From the NCBI GenBank assembly GCA_003555415.1, contig PWHX01000140.1, forward strand, positions 1 through 6,877: 6,877 nt of DNA, in the 5' to 3' direction. The notes under the pieces were generated by a model. That model saw only the letters and a list, made by a program, of their open reading frames with translations. It had not been told where the DNA came from and did not search any database. The stretch comes from Syntrophomonadaceae bacterium. GTDB taxonomy: Bacteria > Bacillota > Dethiobacteria > SKNC01. Position numbers and translations under genes: made by a program. Positions 1-6,089 of the stretch are shown here, one piece after another (position 1 is the first letter of the stretch; each line of letters opens with the position of its first letter).

Positions 1-992
1 AGGGGGGCTCCTGCTAAATAGTCAAGATTTTTAGTTCCTCCAAAAAAGGTTTTCAGAAAGACTTTCCCCCTTCCTTCCTGTACTTCACCAATAATTTCAG
101 CATCCTTACCCAGGGAGCCCTCCTTTAAAAATTCTACAAACTTTTCAGCCTGGCTGCTTTTTATAATACTGATAAATTTACCCTCATTGGCCAGGTATAA
201 AGGATCTAAGCCCAGCATTTCAGCTGTGCTTCTTACTTCTTCTTTGACCGGCACTTTATCTTCATGGATAATAAAATCACATCCTGAAAACCCGGCTATC
301 TCCTTTAAAGTAGTAGCCAGTCCGCCCCGGGTAGGATCCCGCATAATTCTAATTCCGTCAAAATTATGCAGAGCTCTCTCAATTAACCGGTTTAAAGATA
401 CACAGTCGCTCACAAGATTATCTCCTGTTCCCAGTTCATGGCGATGAATCATAATGGTTAAACCGTGATCACCTATGGTACCGTTAATAACAATTTTATC
501 TCCAGGGGTAATAGCCTGGTAACCGGGTAACTCGTCCTTAAGGAGATAACCAACCCCGGTAGTATTTATAAATATTTTATCACCATGCCCCTTTTCCACT
601 ACCTTGGTATCTCCAGCAACTATTTGAACTCCTGATTTACTGGCTGTTTCAGCCATAGATTTCACAACTCTTTGCAGATCAGAAAACAGCAGTCCCTCCT
701 CCAGTATAAAAGCAGCAGTTAAGTAACGGGGAACAGCACCACTCACCGCTATATCATTAACCGTGCCACAGACTGCCAGCTTACCAATATCACCTCCGGG
801 AAAAAATAGCGGTGAAACTATAAAGCTATCGGTAGATATAACAACTTTTTCAGCACCGGGTGAACTTAAACTTACTCCATCTGTTAAAGCATTAAGAGGT
901 TCACTGTCAAAGTATTTTAAAAATACTTCCTTTACTAGTTTATGGGTTAAAGCACCACCGTCACCGTGGGCTAAAATAATAATTTCCGACAA
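1..992 (-). CDS. hypE: HypE, hydrogenase maturation carbamoyl dehydratase (3' end cut by window edge)
   Basis: HypE dehydrates the thiocarboxamide that HypF places on its C-terminal cysteine to a thiocyanate, the source of the CN ligands of the [NiFe] site; it acts in the cytoplasm with HypF and the HypC-HypD complex. I translated 330 codons from a TTG start at 992. Visible PurM/AIRS-like features are LAHGDGG (residues 7-13), STDSF (53-57), GDIGK and CGTVNDIAVSGAVP (67-88), GDTKVV (128-132), GTIGDHG (171-177), RDPTRGG (218-224) and LANEGK (277-282). The frame is open to the left edge and reaches FFGGTKNLDYLAGAP, so by family comparison only a few residues are missing, including the conserved terminal PR-I/V-C cysteine, which cannot be checked here. 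The TTG start is chosen because AAAGGAG (1007-1001) lies 8 nt upstream and no ATG or GTG is in frame nearby. It follows hypD by 22 nt and is probably co-transcribed. Confidence 0.95.
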   Translation of the reverse strand, partial: MSEIIILAHGDGGALTHKLVKEVFLKYFDSEPLNALTDGVSLSSPGAEKVVISTDSFIVSPLFFPGGDIGKLAVCGTVNDIAVSGAVPRYLTAAFILEEGLLFSDLQRVVKSMAETASKSGVQIVAGDTKVVEKGHGDKIFINTTGVGYLLKDELPGYQAITPGDKIVINGTIGDHGLTIMIHRHELGTGDNLVSDCVSLNRLIERALHNFDGIRIMRDPTRGGLATTLKEIAGFSGCDFIIHEDKVPVKEEVRSTAEMLGLDPLYLANEGKFISIIKSSQAEKFVEFLKEGSLGKDAEIIGEVQEGRGKVFLKTFFGGTKNLDYLAGAP

Positions 993-1014
993 AATATTTT
1001 CTCCTTTATTCTGG

Positions 1015-2157
1015 TTAATTGTTATCGTACTGGTAATGCACCCCACAAGCTCCTTCAGGAGAAACCATACACGTTCCAACCGGCTTTTGGGGCTTACATT
1101 CCTTCCCAAACAAATGACATTGATGGGGGACAATCTTTCCCGTAAGAACATCTTCGCAACGACATTCCTGGGGTATATTAGGGGTAGAGATTTCTACTGG
1201 GAAACGTTTAGAAGCATCAAATTTCTTTAAATCTTCCTTTAGATCTAGCCCGCTGTAGGGAATATTACCGAGTCCTCTCCAGGATTTTTCCACCACATCA
1301 TAAAACTCCTTTATAACCCTCTGAGCTGTCCTGTTTCCCTGATCCCTCACCACACGAGTATAGTTGTTGTCCACCTGGCAAGCTCCTTCCAGCATCTGTC
1401 CCATCAAATTATCTATAGCCCCTAAAAGGTCCACCGGTTCAAATCCTGCTACAACTCCAGGAGTGCTGAACTCCTGGCTTAAAAAATCAAAGGCTTCTCT
1501 GCCGATAACCGCACTTACGTGACCAGGCAGAATAAAACCATCTACTTTTAGATCACAATCAGTAAGGAGAGTTCTTAAAGCAGGAGGCACTAGTTTATGA
1601 AGGGATAACACAGAAAAATTCTTTAAGCCCTTATCTTCTGCTTCCTGTAGACTTAAAGCTACCATGGGCGCAGTGGTTTCAAACCCCACCCCAATAAAAA
1701 TCAACTGGTGGCATGGATTCTTCTCAGCCCACTGAACAGCATCAGAAGGAGAGTAAAACACTTTCACCCGGGAGCCTAAAGCCTTTTCCTGTTCCAGGGA
1801 TGAATGACTCCCCGGCACGCGAAACATATCACCAAATGTGCCAATCGTGACATTTTCCAACCTGCTTAAAGCAATTATCTTGTCCATATCGCCGTAATCA
1901 ATAACACATACCGGACAACCCGGGCCACTTCTTAAATCTATCAAGTCTTCCAGGGCTTTCCGTAATCCCGTTTTTGAAAAAGCTACCGTATGCGTCCCGC
2001 AAACCTCCATAAAAACAGGGGACTTTCCTAATTTTTCCCTTAGCTCCTGCCCCTTTCTTTTAACCCTCTGTAAAATACGGCGGGAAAGCTGACGGTCACG
2101 GTACATCAATAGCCTTGCCCTTTCCTCTTCTTCCTTTTTTAAGATTCTTTTCCCCAT
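1015..2157 (-). CDS. hypD: HypD, Fe-S scaffold for Fe(CN)2CO assembly
   Basis: HypD, in complex with HypC, carries the iron that receives the CN and CO ligands before transfer to the hydrogenase large subunit. The 380-residue protein is of normal family length. It shows CGTH (residues 53-56) and GPGCPVC (78-84), whose cysteines belong to the conserved redox and iron-binding core, then GVGFETTAP (156-164), LPGHVSAVIG (210-219) and AGFEPVDLL (237-245). The C-terminal cysteine-rich section (C332, C334, C347, C354, C363, C371, with GKIVPHQCHLFG and CMVSPEGAC) supplies the [4Fe-4S] ligands known in the family. The ATG at 2157 is supported by GAGGTGG (2171-2165), 7 nt upstream. The first 17 residues are a charged, Lys/Glu/Arg-rich extension; Met18 is a possible alternative start but lacks comparable support. 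It lies 24 nt after hypC and 22 nt before hypE, so it is part of the operon. No lesion is seen. Confidence 0.97.
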   Translation of the reverse strand: MGKRILKKEEEERARLLMYRDRQLSRRILQRVKRKGQELREKLGKSPVFMEVCGTHTVAFSKTGLRKALEDLIDLRSGPGCPVCVIDYGDMDKIIALSRLENVTIGTFGDMFRVPGSHSSLEQEKALGSRVKVFYSPSDAVQWAEKNPCHQLIFIGVGFETTAPMVALSLQEAEDKGLKNFSVLSLHKLVPPALRTLLTDCDLKVDGFILPGHVSAVIGREAFDFLSQEFSTPGVVAGFEPVDLLGAIDNLMGQMLEGACQVDNNYTRVVRDQGNRTAQRVIKEFYDVVEKSWRGLGNIPYSGLDLKEDLKKFDASKRFPVEISTPNIPQECRCEDVLTGKIVPHQCHLFGKECKPQKPVGTCMVSPEGACGVHYQYDNN

Positions 2158-2181
2158 GATTAAGCCACCTCAGCTTTCTGC

Positions 2182-2415
2182 TTATTTTTCTTCTTCTACT
2201 TCTAATACTTCATCCCAAAGCTTTATCCTTTCCTCAGCATCACCTTCATCTATTTTTTCCAGAGCATATCCAGCATGTACCAATACATAATCATCTACCT
2301 CAACATCGGGCACAAGAGTAATGCCAACCCAGCGGGGCACTCCAAAAGAATCTACCAGGGCTGTTCGATTTTCATTACTTATCATTACAACTTTTCCAGG
2401 TACTCCCAGACACAT
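2182..2415 (-). CDS. hypC: HypC, small maturation chaperone
   Basis: HypC is the small OB-fold chaperone that binds HypD and the hydrogenase large-subunit precursor and hands over the Fe(CN)2CO unit. The 77-residue product begins MCLGVPGKV. Cys2, which the family needs for iron and precursor binding after Met removal, is present, and the HAGYA motif occupies residues 47-51. The tail (DEVLEVEEEK) is strongly acidic. The ATG at 2415 lies inside the 3' end of hypF (41-bp overlap) and has a strong site GGAGGTGG (2430-2423) 7 nt upstream, itself within hypF codons. hypD follows after 24 nt. A HybG-type paralogue specific to one hydrogenase would look the same, but the setting between hypF and hypD supports the general HypC. 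The start is secure because Cys2 must be the second residue. Confidence 0.96.
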   Translation of the reverse strand: MCLGVPGKVVMISNENRTALVDSFGVPRWVGITLVPDVEVDDYVLVHAGYALEKIDEGDAEERIKLWDEVLEVEEEK

Positions 2416-4729
2416 GATTTTTCCACCTCCAATTCGCTATTGCTGCCTGACCCAGAGAAATTCCCCCATCATCAGGCGGTACTTTATGGTGCAAAAATAC
2501 TTCATAGCCTTCTTCCTCCAGCAATCCCTTTAATTTTACCTGGAGGTACCAATTATGCCATACTCCCCCGCTAAAAACCACTTTTTTTATACTGCTCTTA
2601 GAATTAACAATCCCGACGGTTTCCCTCAAAATAGCCACCAGGGTATCATGAAAACGCCTGGCAATATAAACCCTGTTCTTCCCCTTTAAAAAATCTTCTG
2701 TTATACTTTGCCAGATTAAAGAGGGGTTTATCTCCCTCCCCTTAAATTCATAAGGGTAAGGATTAAGCTCCGGCAGATTGCCCCCTTCATCGGTGCACAA
2801 AAGTTCTGCTAGTTCAACAGCCGCCTGCCCTTCATAAGTGTTATTCTCGCAGACACCCAGAAAGGCTGAAACAGCATCAAAAAAACGGCCACAGCTGGAC
2901 GCAGGAGGGCTGTTGAAATTATTGTCCAAAAGATTTAAAATGAGCTGTAATTCATTTCCATAAGCACCAAACCTCTTTTCAGCCAGGTTTTTACCTTCTT
3001 CACCTAAGCAAGTGTAAAGATAAGAAACAGCCATTCTCCAGGGTTGTTCTACCCCTTTCTCCCCACCAGGCAAGGGGGTATAGGTCAGGTGAAATTCCCT
3101 TTGAAAATCTAAATAATCTCCTGTTAAAACTTCAAACCCCAAAATGCGGCCATCGGATCCGTAACCTGTCCCATCCAGAATTAATCCGATTACAGGTTCC
3201 CTTATCCCATTTTCTGCCATACAACTAGCCATATGGGCGTGATGATGATGAATGGGATACTTAACCTTCCCTTCCATTTCTAAAGCCAAACCTGAAGACC
3301 TGTAGTTAGGGTGCATATCGTAAGCCAGTATTTGCGGTTCTATTTCATAAATTCTCTTAAAATGTTCAAGACTTGTTCTAAAGTGATCTTCTGTTTGAAT
3401 ATTGTTCATCTCTCCTATATATTGGCTTAAAATTGCCTGTTTTCCTGTTAAAAGGCAAAAAGTATTTTTTATTTCCCCACCCAGGGCTAATACAGTTTCT
3501 TTTATATCTAAATCTTCAACTGGGCCAGGAATAATAATGGGCTGAGGAACATAACCTCTGGAGCGGCGGTACATCTGCTTCTTTCCTTCAATTACCGTTA
3601 ACAAAGAATCATCGCACCTGTTTACTATATCCCGGTTGTGAAAAAGAAAATAGTCTACAATCCCTTGCAATTCTACCTGGGCGCTCTCGTTATCTTTAGT
3701 CAGGGGCAGGTCTTTTAGGTTGGCACTAGTCATTACTAGTACATCGAAGGAACCGTTAAACAATAAAAAGTGTAAAGGAGTATAGGGAAGCATCACTCCT
3801 AAAGTATTCAAGTGGGGTGCAATTTCTAAAGGCAAAACATTGTCTTTCTTTTTTAGAATAACCATAGGAGCCTGAGGAGAAGATAGAAGCTTTTCTTCAG
3901 CTTTATTTAAATAACAGTACTGCCTGACCGTCTCAACATCCCTCATCATAACAGCAAAAGGCTTGAAAGGCCTGTCTTTTCTTTTTCTTAAGGCATTTAA
4001 TACCTGGCTGTTTCTGGCATCACAAGCTAGATGGAAACCCCCTAAGCTTTTAATAGCTACCACTTTGCCTTGTTTTAAAATATCCCAAGATGTATTTAAC
4101 CAGTTTCCTTCTACTACCCTACCCATCTTATCTACCACGGTAATTTGGGGACCGCAGGTAGGACATGCTGAAGGCTGGGCATGAAATCTCCTTTCTGCCG
4201 GGTCGTAGTATTCCCAGCTACAATCCTTGCACATGTTAAAAGCTGCCATAGTTGTTTTATCCCTATCGTAAGGTAGATCTTTTATCAACGTAAACCGTGG
4301 ACCACAGTTAGTGCAGTTGGTAAAAGGATATAAATAATATCTTTTATCCGGATTCAACATATCCTCCTGGCAATCTTCACAGCAGGAAACATCAGGAGGA
4401 ACTAGAACCTCCTTCAAAGTATCACCCATGCTGGCTGTAATAGTGAAATCCTTAAACCCCTTACAGGACACTTCTTCTTTTTTAATATCACTTATAACAG
4501 ACAACCTGGGAGCACAATTTACTAGATTCTGATAGAAAAGCTCAAGTTTTTGTTTTTCACCTTGAATTTCGATTATCACTCCACGGCTGGAATTTAAAAC
4601 AGTTCCCTTAAGTCCGTACTTACCGGCTAAATTAAAAACAAAGGGGCGAAAACCAACCCCTTGAACTATGCCTTTTATTGTTACCCGGTAACAAGTTGAA
4701 ATTTCTTTTTTTGCATGTCCTTGAGCCAC
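2375..4729 (-). CDS. hypF: HypF, carbamoyltransferase for cyanide ligand synthesis
   Basis: HypF uses carbamoyl phosphate and ATP to carbamoylate the C-terminal cysteine of HypE, the first step of CN ligand synthesis. From a GTG at 4729 it has 784 residues, close to the usual 750-770. Domains in order: acylphosphatase (about 12-99, VQGVGFRPF at 22-30); a zinc-finger region with four CxxC pairs (C117/C120, C139/C142, C167/C170, C189/C192) in the canonical 18-24-18 spacing; a YrdC-like domain (about 205-400, KRKDRPFKPFAV, MTSANLKDLPL, RCDDSL, RRSRGYVPQP); and a Kae1-like carbamoyltransferase domain with HHHHAH (494-499), SSCGRFFDAVSA (611-622) and VFSGGVWHN (718-726). The frame is open to GTG codons at 4735 and 4738, but AAAGGAG (4746-4740) is 10 nt from 4729 and only 4 or 1 nt from the others. 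About 20 residues follow the usual GQAAIA ending, and this tail overlaps hypC. The start lies inside the hypB relic. Confidence 0.96.
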   Translation of the reverse strand: MAQGHAKKEISTCYRVTIKGIVQGVGFRPFVFNLAGKYGLKGTVLNSSRGVIIEIQGEKQKLELFYQNLVNCAPRLSVISDIKKEEVSCKGFKDFTITASMGDTLKEVLVPPDVSCCEDCQEDMLNPDKRYYLYPFTNCTNCGPRFTLIKDLPYDRDKTTMAAFNMCKDCSWEYYDPAERRFHAQPSACPTCGPQITVVDKMGRVVEGNWLNTSWDILKQGKVVAIKSLGGFHLACDARNSQVLNALRKRKDRPFKPFAVMMRDVETVRQYCYLNKAEEKLLSSPQAPMVILKKKDNVLPLEIAPHLNTLGVMLPYTPLHFLLFNGSFDVLVMTSANLKDLPLTKDNESAQVELQGIVDYFLFHNRDIVNRCDDSLLTVIEGKKQMYRRSRGYVPQPIIIPGPVEDLDIKETVLALGGEIKNTFCLLTGKQAILSQYIGEMNNIQTEDHFRTSLEHFKRIYEIEPQILAYDMHPNYRSSGLALEMEGKVKYPIHHHHAHMASCMAENGIREPVIGLILDGTGYGSDGRILGFEVLTGDYLDFQREFHLTYTPLPGGEKGVEQPWRMAVSYLYTCLGEEGKNLAEKRFGAYGNELQLILNLLDNNFNSPPASSCGRFFDAVSAFLGVCENNTYEGQAAVELAELLCTDEGGNLPELNPYPYEFKGREINPSLIWQSITEDFLKGKNRVYIARRFHDTLVAILRETVGIVNSKSSIKKVVFSGGVWHNWYLQVKLKGLLEEEGYEVFLHHKVPPDDGGISLGQAAIANWRWKNHVSGSTWKSCNDK
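2423..2430 (-). promoter_or_regulatory. Ribosome binding site of hypC inside hypF
   Basis: GGAGGTGG on the minus strand lies 7 nt before the hypC ATG and is a near-perfect anti-16S match. It sits within the last codons of hypF, so hypC can recruit ribosomes independently while also being translationally coupled to hypF. It fixes the hypC start. Confidence 0.8.
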
Positions 4730-5094
4730 CAGCACCACTCTCCTTTGCCTTCACCGTTAACTGCTGAAAGATGGTAAATTTTCATGTTGACATTTATGTC
4801 ATTTATTTCTTCTGTTACCCTTTCTAAATTAAAATCTGTAAGGTATTAATCTATTTTATTTATTATACAGGCATTTGCCTATCTGAAGATTAATGGATAT
4901 TTGGCCGATTTATCGCTGCCTTCGTCTACACTGAGAAGAGCTATTTTGTAGTCCTCTTCCAGGTCAAATTCTGCGGGACAGACCAGGTTTCCTACATTTT
5001 CTATAAGCAAGATATCTATATCTTCTAAAGACATTTCTTTCAATACACCGGCAATCATACCAGCATCGAGGTGACATGCACCGGCTGTAAAACC
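4681..5094 (-). pseudogene. hypB: Broken hypB (nickel-insertion GTPase): N-terminus deleted, two internal stops
   Basis: HypB is the GTPase that works with HypA to load nickel into the large-subunit precursor. Translating the minus strand from 5094 gives TAGACHLDAGMIAGVLKEMS, then IENVGNLVCPAEFDLEEDY, ALLSVDEGSDKSAKYPLIFR, a TAG stop (4881-4879), ANACIINKID, a TAA stop (4848-4846), YLTDFNLERV, then HLSAVNGEGKGEW, with the frame finally closing at TAA 4683-4681. This matches the central and C-terminal HypB order (CHLDA, ENVGNLVCPAEFD, KYPLMFR, NKID, LSA.TGEG..W) with no frameshift. Both stops fall where the family has a sense codon (Lys after FR, Leu after NKID), each one substitution from AAG/AAA or TTA. 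The N-terminal part of about 90-100 residues, with the GxxGxGKT P-loop, is absent: only about 6 nt separate the relic frame from the hypA stop, and no start codon precedes CHLDA. The metal-site residues C-H (in CHLDA) and C (in VCPAEFD) remain. It cannot make an active GTPase. The identification is firm; complementation by another copy is unknown. Confidence 0.93.
4740..4746 (-). promoter_or_regulatory. Ribosome binding site of hypF inside the hypB relic
   Basis: AAAGGAG on the minus strand is followed by several in-frame GTG/CTG codons. Spacing is 1 nt to GTG 4738, 4 nt to GTG 4735, 7 nt to CTG 4732 and 10 nt to GTG 4729, which favours 4729. The site lies in the old hypB reading frame, where it encodes part of the conserved GEG(K)GEW segment, so hypF translation starts within the degraded gene. 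Confidence 0.6.
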
Positions 5095-5099
5095 TCCCC
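5093..5099 (-). promoter_or_regulatory. Relic ribosome binding site of hypB
   Basis: GGGGAGG on the minus strand immediately follows the hypA TAA (5102-5100). It is a strong Shine-Dalgarno match at the position expected for hypB, but no start codon stands 5-10 nt downstream: the sequence runs straight into codons of the middle of HypB. The first in-frame ATG (5058-5056) is 34 nt away. I read it as the surviving hypB ribosome binding site next to a deletion junction at about 5085-5093. Confidence 0.65.
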
Positions 5100-5441
5100 T
5101 TAATCTCCTTCAAAATATTCTACAAAAAATTCTCTGCCGCTAATTATTTCCGTTAATTTGCTGGTACATTCAGGACAACTGTACTTCAGCTTTTTCGGGT
5201 TAAAGGTGTGATTACATTCCCGGCACTGCAGCTGGAGAGATCGGTTTTCAATTACAAGATTGGCTCCATCAGCTGAAGTGTTGTGGCTAAGAGTTTCAAA
5301 AGAGAATTCTAAAGCCTCGGGCATAGTAGCAGTCAACTCACCTGTGACAACTTTAATATTTTTAATTTTTTTAATACCATGTATTTCCGCCTGTCCCAAA
5401 ACAGTATCTAAAAGTTCCTTAACCAGAGCAAATTCATGCAT
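5100..5441 (-). CDS. hypA: HypA, nickel-binding hydrogenase maturation chaperone
   Basis: HypA binds nickel and, with HypB, delivers it to the hydrogenase large-subunit precursor. The 113-residue product starts MHEFAL, with the nickel-ligand His2 and adjacent Glu3 intact. The zinc domain is present as CREC (C73, C76) and CPEC (C89, C92) with 12 residues between the pairs, as expected. Length is normal and no lesion is visible. The ATG at 5441 has GAAGGAG (5456-5450) 8 nt upstream, and His2 fixes the start. It is the first gene of the minus-strand hyp operon; 54 bp containing a long palindrome separate it from the divergent endopeptidase gene. Its usual GTPase partner, directly downstream, is a pseudogene. 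A HybF-type paralogue is possible, but position favours HypA. Confidence 0.96.
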   Translation of the reverse strand: MHEFALVKELLDTVLGQAEIHGIKKIKNIKVVTGELTATMPEALEFSFETLSHNTSADGANLVIENRSLQLQCRECNHTFNPKKLKYSCPECTSKLTEIISGREFFVEYFEGD

Positions 5442-5463
5442 AATACTTTCTCCTTCTGTTATA

Positions 5464-5491
5464 AATTATCTATTCCTGGGAATAAATAATT
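5464..5491. promoter_or_regulatory. 28-bp imperfect palindrome between hypA and the endopeptidase gene (candidate operator)
   Basis: The core TATTCC-TG-GGAATA (5471-5484) is flanked, after one mismatched pair (c5470/a5485), by AATTAT (5464-5469) and ATAATT (5486-5491). Twelve of 13 arm positions pair around a 2-nt centre. It fills the middle of the 54-bp divergent intergenic region, and the left arm includes a -10-like GATAAT (5470-5465, minus strand) suitably placed for hypA, though without a good -35. A shared operator for both transcription units is the likeliest reading. It does not match the NikR (GTATGA-N16-TCATAC) or FNR/CRP (TTGAT-N4-ATCAA) consensus. The regulator is unknown. Confidence 0.4.
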
Positions 5492-5495
5492 AATT

Positions 5496-5978
5496 ATGAA
5501 AAACAAATCTTCTTTAAGTAATAAAAAAAACATTCTGATTCTTGGAGTAGGAAACATATTAATGTCCGATGAAGGAATAGGTGTTTATATAATAAATAAA
5601 ATGGTATCCCTTGACCTCCCAGAGAATGTTGAGCTCCTTGATGGAGGTACCGCAGCTTTAGATTTAATTCCCTATTTAAGGGGAAAGGATAAAATAATCA
5701 TTATTGATTGTATCGACACTAAAGATCCCCCGGGAACCGTTTACAGACTATCTCCCGAGGAACTGGAAGAACTAAATAATTTTACGGCTAGTTCCATGCA
5801 CCAAATCGGACTGGCTGAAACTATTAAAATGTCAATGCTCCTGGGAAATAATGCAGATATAGTTATTATCGGCATAACACCAAAAAATTATGATGACTAT
5901 AAAATAGGGCTAAGTCCGGAATTAAAATCAATCGTTCCAAAGTTAATAAGTATTGTTTTAAAAGAAATTCAGCCGTAA
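5496..5978 (+). CDS. [NiFe]-hydrogenase maturation endopeptidase (HyaD/HybD family, peptidase M52)
   Basis: Members of this family cleave the C-terminal extension of the hydrogenase large subunit after nickel insertion, closing the active site. The 160-residue product is of family length (HybD is 164). It shows ILGVGNILMSDEGIGV (residues 15-30), LLDGGTAALDL (47-57), IIIDCID (68-74) and SMHQIGL (100-106). The three ligands that sense nickel in HybD are matched by Glu26, Asp49 and His102. The charged stretch before residue 13 is dispensable-looking, but no other start fits before the first motif. The ribosome binding site is weak (only GGGA at 5478-5481, 14 nt upstream), unlike the hyp genes. 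It is divergent from hypA across a palindrome. Which hydrogenase it serves cannot be told, since no large-subunit gene is present; the motifs look closest to group 1-type proteases (HyaD/HybD), but I am not certain. Confidence 0.92.
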   Translation: MKNKSSLSNKKNILILGVGNILMSDEGIGVYIINKMVSLDLPENVELLDGGTAALDLIPYLRGKDKIIIIDCIDTKDPPGTVYRLSPEELEELNNFTASSMHQIGLAETIKMSMLLGNNADIVIIGITPKNYDDYKIGLSPELKSIVPKLISIVLKEIQP

Positions 5979-6010
5979 AAGCTTTTTTCTATAGTTTTTA
6001 TAAATAATAA

Positions 6011-6032
6011 ATTATCCTTGATAATATCATGG
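6011..6032. promoter_or_regulatory. Overlapping inverted repeats upstream of the ZIP gene (candidate metalloregulator site)
   Basis: ATTATC-CTT-GATAAT (6011-6025) is a perfect 6-bp inverted repeat, and TGATA-A-TATCA (6019-6029), flanked by CC (6016-6017) and GG (6031-6032), is a second one overlapping it. Both cover the candidate -35 box of the ZIP gene. GATAAT/ATTATC hexamers recall Fur-family boxes, but the spacing does not match the 7-1-7 form. Low confidence as an operator. Confidence 0.25.
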
Positions 6033-6046
6033 TTTTACATTAAACT
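6018..6046 (+). promoter_or_regulatory. Candidate promoter of the ZIP transporter gene
   Basis: TTGATA (6018-6023) and TAAACT (6041-6046) are separated by exactly 17 bp and match the vegetative consensus at 5 of 6 and 4 of 6 positions. Transcription would start near 6053, leaving a leader of about 37 nt before the ATG. This suggests the gene can be transcribed separately from the endopeptidase gene 111 bp upstream. Confidence 0.4.
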
Positions 6047-6089
6047 ATTTTTGTAAGTAAAAACATATATAAACAGAAAGGAACACTAA

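Noticed and set aside
187..447. 86-codon plus-strand open frame
   Set aside because: It is antisense to the conserved RDPTRGG region of hypE.
763..1230. 155-codon plus-strand open frame
   Set aside because: It lies antisense to hypE and hypD, which have full family motifs. It shows no recognisable domain and is a shadow of the real genes.
2275..2574. 99- and 70-codon plus-strand open frames
   Set aside because: They are antisense to hypC and the 3' end of hypF and have no recognisable motifs.
3236..3253. His-rich stretch in HypF (HHHHAH) as an artificial tag or unusual metal-binding insert
   Set aside because: It is the normal conserved histidine motif of the Kae1-like carbamoyltransferase domain of HypF.
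3963..4184. 73-codon plus-strand open frame
   Set aside because: It is antisense to the zinc-finger and YrdC part of hypF and has no independent support.
4846..4881. TAG in the hypB frame as a pyrrolysine codon, or recoding of both stops
   Set aside because: A TAA follows 10 codons later, the N-terminal GTPase core and start codon are missing, and both stops sit where ordinary residues (Lys, Leu) are expected. Pseudogene decay explains all three.
5977..5990. AAAAGCTTTT followed by T residues as an intrinsic terminator after the endopeptidase gene
   Set aside because: The palindrome has no loop and almost no G-C pairs, so a stable hairpin is unlikely.
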